Below are positions 58,655-64,000 of a stretch of DNA of 64,000 bases, in pieces. Origin of the DNA: Periweissella fabalis (GTDB lineage Bacteria; Bacillota; Bacilli; Lactobacillales; Lactobacillaceae). Location: positions 1-64,000 of the forward strand of contig NZ_JAAXPN010000006.1 of the NCBI RefSeq assembly GCF_012396505.1, written 5' to 3'. A program made the translations under genes and the position numbers. The notes under the pieces are model-generated. The model was not told where the DNA came from, did not search any database, and was given only the letters and a program-made list of their open reading frames with translations. Within the stretch, counting starts at the first letter, position 1. Each line of letters starts with the position of its first letter.

Positions 58655-59419
58655 TTATTTATCTGATTGATCGTAAAAAACTTTTTCTAAATATAAGCCA
58701 TGAGCTGGTGCTGTTAATGGTGCCTCTAGCCGATTTTTGACTTCAAAAAGACGTAAAATATCATGAACCGGGCGTTTTTTAGTCCCGATTTCTAATAAAA
58801 CTGCTGTCATAATTCGCACTTGATTATATAAAAAACCATTACCATTGAAAACAAAATGAATCTCGTTTAATTCTGGATATTCAATCAGTTGGACATCATA
58901 GATTTCGCGTACAAAATCTTTGGTTGAATTGCCAGCTGCCGCAAAACTCGTAAAATCATGTATGCCAATTAAATCCTTCATGGCAGTCTTAATTAATTCC
59001 AAATCTAAATTATACTTAAAATTGTAAGTATAGCGACGTTTAAATGGATCAACAAACTCGTTGCGGGCAATTTTATAGCGATATTGCTTGCCATGCGTAT
59101 TAAAGCGACTGTGAAAGTCATCGTCAACCTGTTCGACTGCTACGGCCATTAAATCAAGCGGAAACATTGAGTTTAATCCATGGCGCAATCCTTCAGCTGG
59201 AATAGCAAATGGTAAATCAAAATGAACTACTTGACCATATGCGTGCACTCCTGAATCAGTTCGACCTGAACCAAATACTTCAATTGTTTCAGCTTCATTT
59301 TTGGCAATTTTATTAACCACTCGTGTAAGAACTGATTCGATTGTACGTTGTGCTGGTTGGCGTTGAAAACCAGCAAAATCAGTTCCATCATAAGCAATTG
59401 TTACTTTATATCTTGGCAT
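58655..59419 (-). CDS. truA: tRNA pseudouridine(38-40) synthase
   Basis: Isomerises uridines 38-40 of the anticodon arm. Catalytic Asp in FGSGRTDSGVHA (about 48-59); RYKIARN and NGFLYNQVRIM blocks follow. 254 residues. 10 nt after ecfT, end of the ecf operon. Confidence 0.96.
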   Translation of the reverse strand: MPRYKVTIAYDGTDFAGFQRQPAQRTIESVLTRVVNKIAKNEAETIEVFGSGRTDSGVHAYGQVVHFDLPFAIPAEGLRHGLNSMFPLDLMAVAVEQVDDDFHSRFNTHGKQYRYKIARNEFVDPFKRRYTYNFKYNLDLELIKTAMKDLIGIHDFTSFAAAGNSTKDFVREIYDVQLIEYPELNEIHFVFNGNGFLYNQVRIMTAVLLEIGTKKRPVHDILRLFEVKNRLEAPLTAPAHGLYLEKVFYDQSDK

Positions 59420-59429
59420 ATTAATCTTC

Positions 59430-60230
59430 CTAAATTATAAATCGTGTGGCGATTAGTACCACTAAAACACAAACAAAAATTAGTACAGCTACTGTATCTC
59501 GTCGCTGCCATTTTAAGACTCGAAACTTAGTTCGATTTTCTCCACCTTGGTAACCACGAGCCTCCATTGCATCTCCTAAATCAATTGCTCGTTGAATTGA
59601 TCCAACAAAAAGTGGAATTAAAATTGGTACAATTGCTTTACTACGCTTAATAATCGAACCACTAGCAAAATCAACACCACGTGCACGTTGAGCATTCATT
59701 ACTTTGACAGTTTCATCCATTAAGGTTGGTACAAATCGCAGTGCAATTGCCAACATTAATGACAATTCATATACGGGAAATTTAATTTTTAATAATGGCT
59801 TCATCATATATTCTAATGCATCTGCTAAAGCAAGCGGCGGTGTTGTCAATGTAAGAACAGTTGACATAAGAATAATAAAGACGAAACGTAAAAAAACATA
59901 GCAAGCATTTATAATCCCCATATCAGTTACTGTAAATGGTCCAAATGCTAAATAAACATGCCCTGCTGGTGAGAAAAATAACTGTAAGATTATTGTAAAA
60001 ATAATTAACCATAAAACTGGTTTTAACCCGCGCAAATAAACAGCTAAACTAATTTTAGTACTTACTACTGCAACTAAAGTAAATAACCCTAAAACGACAT
60101 ATCCTAGCCAATTATTAGCCAAAAAGATTAATACAATAAAGCTAATACTTAAAATTAACTTTACCCGTGGATCTAGACGATGAATGATTGAATTACCAGG
60201 TACATAACGGCCAATTATCATATTACTCAT
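59430..60230 (-). CDS. ecfT: ECF transporter transmembrane protein EcfT
   Basis: Membrane scaffold of energy-coupling-factor vitamin importers. Five to six hydrophobic segments and two coupling motifs with Ala-Arg-Gly (MNAQRARGVDFASG, and AMEARGYQGG) that contact the ATPases. ATG 60230 is 9 nt after GAGGAG; an ATG three codons upstream sits on that site. 266 residues. Serves several S components, such as the one at 51788-52399. Confidence 0.95.
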   Translation of the reverse strand: MSNMIIGRYVPGNSIIHRLDPRVKLILSISFIVLIFLANNWLGYVVLGLFTLVAVVSTKISLAVYLRGLKPVLWLIIFTIILQLFFSPAGHVYLAFGPFTVTDMGIINACYVFLRFVFIILMSTVLTLTTPPLALADALEYMMKPLLKIKFPVYELSLMLAIALRFVPTLMDETVKVMNAQRARGVDFASGSIIKRSKAIVPILIPLFVGSIQRAIDLGDAMEARGYQGGENRTKFRVLKWQRRDTVAVLIFVCVLVVLIATRFII

Positions 60231-61092
60231 TAAGCCCATCTCCTCTTAATTTTACTTGTAAACTCTTAGCTAATTGTTCAACATTTACAATATTTTTAGG
60301 TAAATCAAACCCTTGCGCCACAAGTTTATTCCTAAACATTACTGCATGTGGAACATCAAGTTGTTGTTCTTGTAGCCATGCTTCATCAGCAAAAATTGTT
60401 TGTGGATCTGCATGTTTAACTAATTTTCCAGCCGCCATTACAAGAACATCATCGGCATACTCTGCTACATCTTCCATTTGATGGGTAACTAAAATAATTG
60501 TCAGATTTTGTTTTGCATGTAACTGTGCAAACATTGTCATCATTTCCTTACGTCCAACTGGATCAAGTCCTGCGGTTGGCTCATCTAAAATTAAAATTTG
60601 GGGTTCAATTGCCAAGACACCGGCTATCGCCACTCGACGCATTTGACCACCAGATAAATCAAATGGTGACTTTTGCCAGTATTCGGCAGGTAAGTTAACT
60701 AATTTTAATGCTTTTTCAGCTAATTTTTGTGCTTCCATAGGCGTTTTTCCAAAATTTTGTGGACCAAACATAACATCCTTTAATACTGTTTGTTCAAAGA
60801 GTTGGCTTTCTGGAAATTGAAAAACAATACCGACATGTTGTCGTACTTTCGCTAGATCCTTTTGCGGTGTTTTATTATCAATGACATGGCCATCAAAAAG
60901 AATTTGGCCAGCTGTTGGTTTAATTAATCCATCTAATAGTTGTAAGATAGTCGACTTACCAGAACCTGTATGTCCAATCAAAGCTGTATAAGCATTAGGC
61001 TGAATTTTAAAGTTCAAATTTGTTAAAGCACTATTAGCAAAAGGTGTCCCTGCCTGATAGACATAATTTACATTTTTGAATTCAATTGCCAT
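60223..61092 (-). CDS. ecfA2: ECF transporter ATPase EcfA2
   Basis: ABC ATPase with Walker A GHTGSGKST (about 39-47), Q-loop FQFPESQLF, signature LSGGQMRRVAIA, Walker B LILDEPTAGLD and His in VTHQM. 289 residues. Overlaps ecfA1 by 25 nt and ecfT by a few bases, forming a tightly coupled operon. Confidence 0.95.
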   Translation of the reverse strand: MAIEFKNVNYVYQAGTPFANSALTNLNFKIQPNAYTALIGHTGSGKSTILQLLDGLIKPTAGQILFDGHVIDNKTPQKDLAKVRQHVGIVFQFPESQLFEQTVLKDVMFGPQNFGKTPMEAQKLAEKALKLVNLPAEYWQKSPFDLSGGQMRRVAIAGVLAIEPQILILDEPTAGLDPVGRKEMMTMFAQLHAKQNLTIILVTHQMEDVAEYADDVLVMAAGKLVKHADPQTIFADEAWLQEQQLDVPHAVMFRNKLVAQGFDLPKNIVNVEQLAKSLQVKLRGDGLNE

Positions 61093-61910
61093 AACCAGTT
61101 GATCATTCCTTCCTCATCTAAATATTTCGATGGTACGCTTATACCTAAATTATTCAATGCACTCTTTAATTGTTCTGCAAACGGAACATCTAGTCCAAGT
61201 TCTAACAATTTAGGACCAGCACTAAAAATTTCAGCTGGGCGACCTTCATCAACTACTTGGCCGTCATTAATTACAATAATTCGGTCTGCATCTGCAGCTT
61301 CATCAATATCATGCGTAATTGATAGTACCGTCAATTCATCCCCTAAGCGCGCCTTTAGCTTAAGAATTGCTGCGATTACTTCCTTACGTCCTTTAGGGTC
61401 TAACATCGCTGTTGCTTCATCTAAAATAATAATTTTAGGTGCTACGGCAATAATCCCTGCCAAGGCCACCCGCTGTTTTTGTCCACCTGATAAATAAGTT
61501 GGTTCACGATCAGCAAAGGCCTCCATATGAACTTCCTTAAGGGCCATTGGGATAATCTCTAACATTTTCTGACGGGAGATACCACGATTTTCTAATCCAA
61601 AAGCAACATCGTCTGCTACTGTTGCACCAACAAATTGATTCTCAGGATTTTGAAATACCATTCCAACTTTATTACGGACCGTCCACATATTTTCTTCAAT
61701 AACTGGTTGTTTATCAACTATAAGTTCCCCTGTATCCGGAACTAGTAAATAATTTAATAACTTAGCTAACGTCGACTTACCAGAACCATTATGACCAATA
61801 ATTGCAACCCACTCACCTTTACGAATGGTTAATGACAAATTATCGAGTGCTTTGTAATCACTATTTGGGTACTGATATGAAACATTTTTTACTTCAATAA
61901 TATTATCCAC
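61068..61910 (-). CDS. ecfA1: ECF transporter ATPase EcfA1
   Basis: Partner ATPase with Walker A GHNGSGKST, Q-loop FQNPENQFV, signature LSGGQKQRVALA and Walker B IILDEATAMLD. I use GTG 61910, 6 nt after AAAGGA, giving 280 residues as in the family; an ATG two codons upstream abuts the ribosome site and the open frame extends to 61970 without one. First gene of the ecf operon. Confidence 0.93.
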   Translation of the reverse strand: MDNIIEVKNVSYQYPNSDYKALDNLSLTIRKGEWVAIIGHNGSGKSTLAKLLNYLLVPDTGELIVDKQPVIEENMWTVRNKVGMVFQNPENQFVGATVADDVAFGLENRGISRQKMLEIIPMALKEVHMEAFADREPTYLSGGQKQRVALAGIIAVAPKIIILDEATAMLDPKGRKEVIAAILKLKARLGDELTVLSITHDIDEAADADRIIVINDGQVVDEGRPAEIFSAGPKLLELGLDVPFAEQLKSALNNLGISVPSKYLDEEGMINWLWQLNSKM

Positions 61911-62114
61911 AAGCATTCCTTTCACATTATAGCTGCTATTTAGCTGCTTATTTTTTATAAGAATAGCCAAAATTTTATCATACTTTAGGTCTCAATTCTA
62001 ACTAAACTCATTAACATCATTACGCTAGTTTAATTACTATCATAAGCTATTTATCAAAAATCACCATTTAAAAAATAATTATCTTAGGCAGTTAGTCTTT
62101 TTTTTGGTATTATT

Positions 62115-62122
62115 GGTATAAA
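62115..62122 (+). promoter_or_regulatory. Candidate promoter of the polyprenyl synthase gene
   Basis: Extended -10 TGG-TATAAA ending at 62122, about 90 nt before the start codon. The -35 is not clear. Confidence 0.4.
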
Positions 62123-62153
62123 GTATATTTTAGTAAGTAGATTATTTAGGTTT

Positions 62154-62180
62154 ACGTATACTTAACTACCTTAAGTATAC
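62154..62180. repeat. Perfect 11-bp palindrome upstream of the polyprenyl synthase gene
   Basis: CGTATACTTAA (62154-62164), 5-nt centre, and its exact complement (62170-62180), with no U-run. It sits between the candidate promoter and the ribosome site, where a repressor dimer could bind. The left arm contains a -10-like TATACT. Confidence 0.6.
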
Positions 62181-62212
62181 GGCTTAAATTCGGATTTAGA
62201 AGGGGAAGCTTT

Positions 62213-63196
62213 ATGGCGCATACGCAACTTCACCCGCTTTGGATTAAATACCCCGCATTAAAAAGGGATCTTGGAGCGGTTGTTGAGCTAATTGAACAAA
62301 ATATTAATCTTGATGAATCAGACGTTAAAAATGCAATTATTAAAATGATTGAAAATGGTGGTAAGATGCTTCGACCAGCATATACCTTATTAATGTCCTC
62401 GTTTTATGAAATTGATCATCAACGAATTCTAGGATTAGCTGCAGCCATTGAAACACTCCATGCAGCATCACTAATCCACGATGACATTATTGATGACGCA
62501 CCTACACGCCGTCATCTAGCATCTATTCAACAACAATTTGGTAAAGACGTTGCTGTTTATGCTGGTGATTATTTATTTGTGGTTGTTTTCCGCTTATTAA
62601 GCAAAAACCACTTTGATTTAGAAGCCATTCAACGTGATACACAGTATTTAGATAATCTTTTAGCTGGGGAATTAAATCAAAAAGATGCTCGCTATAATTT
62701 TGCAATGACGATAGACCAGTATTTGAAGCAAATCGATGGTAAAACTGCTGAGTTATTTGCATTAGCAACCACAATTGGTGCTAACAAAGAAAATGCTCCT
62801 ACTGATTTTCTAGCTATGGCGGATAAAATTGGGCGTAATATTGGGATGGCTTTTCAAATTTTAGATGACATTTTAGATTACGAAGAATCAAGTAAGGAGA
62901 TTGGTAAACCCACACTTGAAGATTTACGTCAAGGTGTTTACTCGGCACCATTAATTTTTGCCATGACTTCACACAGTGATGAAATCTTACCGATTTTAAA
63001 AAAGAAAACGGCAATCACTGATGCTGAAGCATTGGCATTAGATCGTTTGGTTAAAGCATATGGCCTCTTACCAGCCAAAGAGTTAGCCAAGGAGTATACA
63101 CGTAAGGCAATTACTGATATTCAAAAGTTACCTGATAAACCAGCAAAAAAAATATTATTACAGTTAACAACACAGCTCTTAAAACGCAAAAATTAA
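62213..63196 (+). CDS. Polyprenyl diphosphate synthase (trans, long chain)
   Basis: Condenses isopentenyl diphosphate onto an allylic primer. The two Asp-rich motifs are HDDIIDDAPTRR (about 84-95) and QILDDILDYEE, with KGGKMLRP-like NGGKMLRPAY near the start. 327 residues, similar to heptaprenyl/octaprenyl synthase component II. Plus-strand single gene; with the UbiA protein at 56598-57503 it points to quinone side-chain supply. Confidence 0.88.
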   Translation: MAHTQLHPLWIKYPALKRDLGAVVELIEQNINLDESDVKNAIIKMIENGGKMLRPAYTLLMSSFYEIDHQRILGLAAAIETLHAASLIHDDIIDDAPTRRHLASIQQQFGKDVAVYAGDYLFVVVFRLLSKNHFDLEAIQRDTQYLDNLLAGELNQKDARYNFAMTIDQYLKQIDGKTAELFALATTIGANKENAPTDFLAMADKIGRNIGMAFQILDDILDYEESSKEIGKPTLEDLRQGVYSAPLIFAMTSHSDEILPILKKKTAITDAEALALDRLVKAYGLLPAKELAKEYTRKAITDIQKLPDKPAKKILLQLTTQLLKRKN

Positions 63197-63245
63197 AAAT
63201 ACTAAAAAAGAGTTCGTCTAGACGAACTCTTTTTTTAGTATTTTT
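63195..63245. terminator. Bidirectional terminator overlapping the gpmA 3' end
   Basis: Palindrome of about 25 bp per arm (63195-63219 and 63220-63245) with one bulge and almost no loop, centred on GTCTAGAC. The gpmA stop codon (63220-63218) lies in the centre and the last eight gpmA codons form one arm. Confidence 0.9.
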
Positions 63246-63880
63246 AATTGATCATCTAGTTGATAATGAATTGGGCTCCCATTATCAACCTCAACTTGCA
63301 TAATATCATCATCTGCAATTTGTTCTAAATATTTAATCAGTGCTCGTAGCGTACTACCATGTGCAACTATTAATTGATTGTTTCCTTGCCGTAGTTGTGG
63401 TGCGATAATATCTTGCCAATAAGGTAACAACCTTTTTGAGGCCATCTCCAAACTTTCACCTCGTGGTTCTAATCCCAATGGATATTGCCGTTTTGGTGTG
63501 ATATGTTCTAACAGCGGTGGTACTTTTGTGTAAGATCGACGCCACTGTTGAACTTGCCATTCACCAAATTCTAACTTAGTTTGCTCCTTATTCATACCAC
63601 GTAATGCGCCATAATGTCGCTCGTTTAGATGCCAAGACTTTTGGATAGGAATGTATAACTGATTAATCTCTTCTAAAACAATATTAGCTGTTTGAATAGC
63701 ACGTTTTAAATAAGATGTATGGACTTGACTAAATTGGATGCCTTCACAAGCTAATTTATGCCCAGCTATTCTTGCCTGTGTTATTCCTTGCTTAGTTAAC
63801 GCAACATCACTCCAACCAGTGAAGATATTGTCTCGATTAGCTGTACTTTGACCATGACGCATAATATATAAATCAACCAT
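63218..63880 (-). CDS. gpmA: 2,3-bisphosphoglycerate-dependent phosphoglycerate mutase
   Basis: Glycolytic interconversion of 3- and 2-phosphoglycerate through a phosphohistidine. Catalytic [10 protein letters not shown] (7-16), [11 protein letters not shown] with the acid/base Glu and the second His in [10 protein letters not shown] are present. 220 residues, slightly shorter than the usual 228-230, lacking a few C-terminal residues; the end is embedded in the terminator. ATG after GAGGA. Confidence 0.93.
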   Translation of the reverse strand: MVDLYIMRHGQSTANRDNIFTGWSDVALTKQGITQARIAGHKLACEGIQFSQVHTSYLKRAIQTANIVLEEINQLYIPIQKSWHLNERHYGALRGMNKEQTKLEFGEWQVQQWRRSYTKVPPLLEHITPKRQYPLGLEPRGESLEMASKRLLPYWQDIIAPQLRQGNNQLIVAHGSTLRALIKYLEQIADDDIMQVEVDNGSPIHYQLDDQLKILKKEFV

Positions 63881-63931
63881 TTCAGTTCCTCACAATTAGC
63901 ACACAATAAATGTTTGTTGTTTTTTTCACTA

Positions 63932-63959
63932 ATGATAGTCGCTTTCACACAATCTGCAA
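63932..63959 (-). promoter_or_regulatory. gpmA promoter
   Basis: TTGCAG (63959-63954), 16-nt spacer, TATCAT (63937-63932) on the minus strand, about 52 nt before the gpmA start. Confidence 0.5.
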
Positions 63960-64000
63960 GTACTTTTAGAGCGTTTATGCCTAAAATTCCAGAATTACAC

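Noticed and set aside
63932-63959. cre-like sequence in the gpmA promoter (TGAAAGCGACTATCA)
   Set aside because: It fits the cre consensus only if one extra base is allowed, and lies in the spacer between -35 and -10. Not convincing.

Overview
The window comes from a low-GC, AT-rich Gram-positive of the order Lactobacillales. It most likely belongs to the Lactobacillaceae, and the gene content and gene order fit the Weissella/Periweissella/Leuconostoc side of that family. The genus is an inference. The evidence is the conserved block pth-mfd-yabM-rqcP-divIC-tilS-hpt-ftsH-hslO-lysS running into an rRNA operon, the block pspC-yvlD-hprK-lgt-gpsA-galU-trxB-pgm, the order pst-phoU/phoPR/prfB/secA/hpf/comF, and the ECF transporter module beside truA/rplM/rpsI. 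Nearly all genes lie on the minus strand, so replication probably runs from high to low coordinates. The few plus-strand genes (cbpA, yigZ, a DUF1275 gene, a 2-hydroxyacid dehydrogenase, a polyprenyl synthase) are isolated single genes closed by strong hairpins.

Layout. 1-330: promoters and leader of an rRNA operon whose 16S gene lies just outside the window. 380-13515: translation, stress, division and repair genes (lysS to pth). 13709-14362: a CBS-domain protein. 14540-20576: a small unknown gene, uvrA, uvrB with an SOS box, and an HD hydrolase. 20688-28140: sugar nucleotide and envelope genes (pgm, trxB, galU, gpsA, lgt, hprK, yvlD, pspC). 28358-34949: phosphate uptake (phoU, two pstB, pstA, pstC) and the sensor/regulator pair phoR-phoP. 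35055-41493: prfB, secA, hpf and the competence pair comFC/comFA. 41582-45428: yigZ, pstS, pepC and an unknown gene. 45541-48410: a P-type cation ATPase under a yybP-ykoY manganese riboswitch. 48469-50791: NAD salvage (pncB-nadE). 50960-57503: transporters, a dehydrogenase, an APC permease, a tRNA dihydrouridine synthase and a UbiA prenyltransferase. 57647-61910: rplM-rpsI, truA and ecfA1-ecfA2-ecfT. 62213-63880: a polyprenyl diphosphate synthase and gpmA.

Regulation is unusually readable here. PhoP-box arrays (TTTACA-like hexamers, 11-bp period) precede pstC and phoP, and a less regular one precedes pstS, which sits 10 kb from the other pst genes. A LexA box precedes uvrB, a CtsR-like box precedes ftsH, a cre-like site overlaps the galU promoter, a manganese riboswitch precedes the ATPase, and a structured leader precedes rplM. 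Several genes (tilS, uvrB, prfB, the UbiA gene) begin only 30-50 nt after a terminator hairpin with no room for a promoter in between, which suggests attenuation or read-through.

I found no CRISPR array, prophage, insertion sequence, defence island or tRNA gene, and no clearly new multi-gene system. The most noteworthy points are the comFC gene broken by one UGA at a zinc-finger cysteine codon, the manganese riboswitch that reassigns a calcium-ATPase-like gene, the phosphate regulon architecture, the terminator placed between the SOS promoter and uvrB, and a small dispersed hairpin repeat found after yigZ and the DUF1275 gene.
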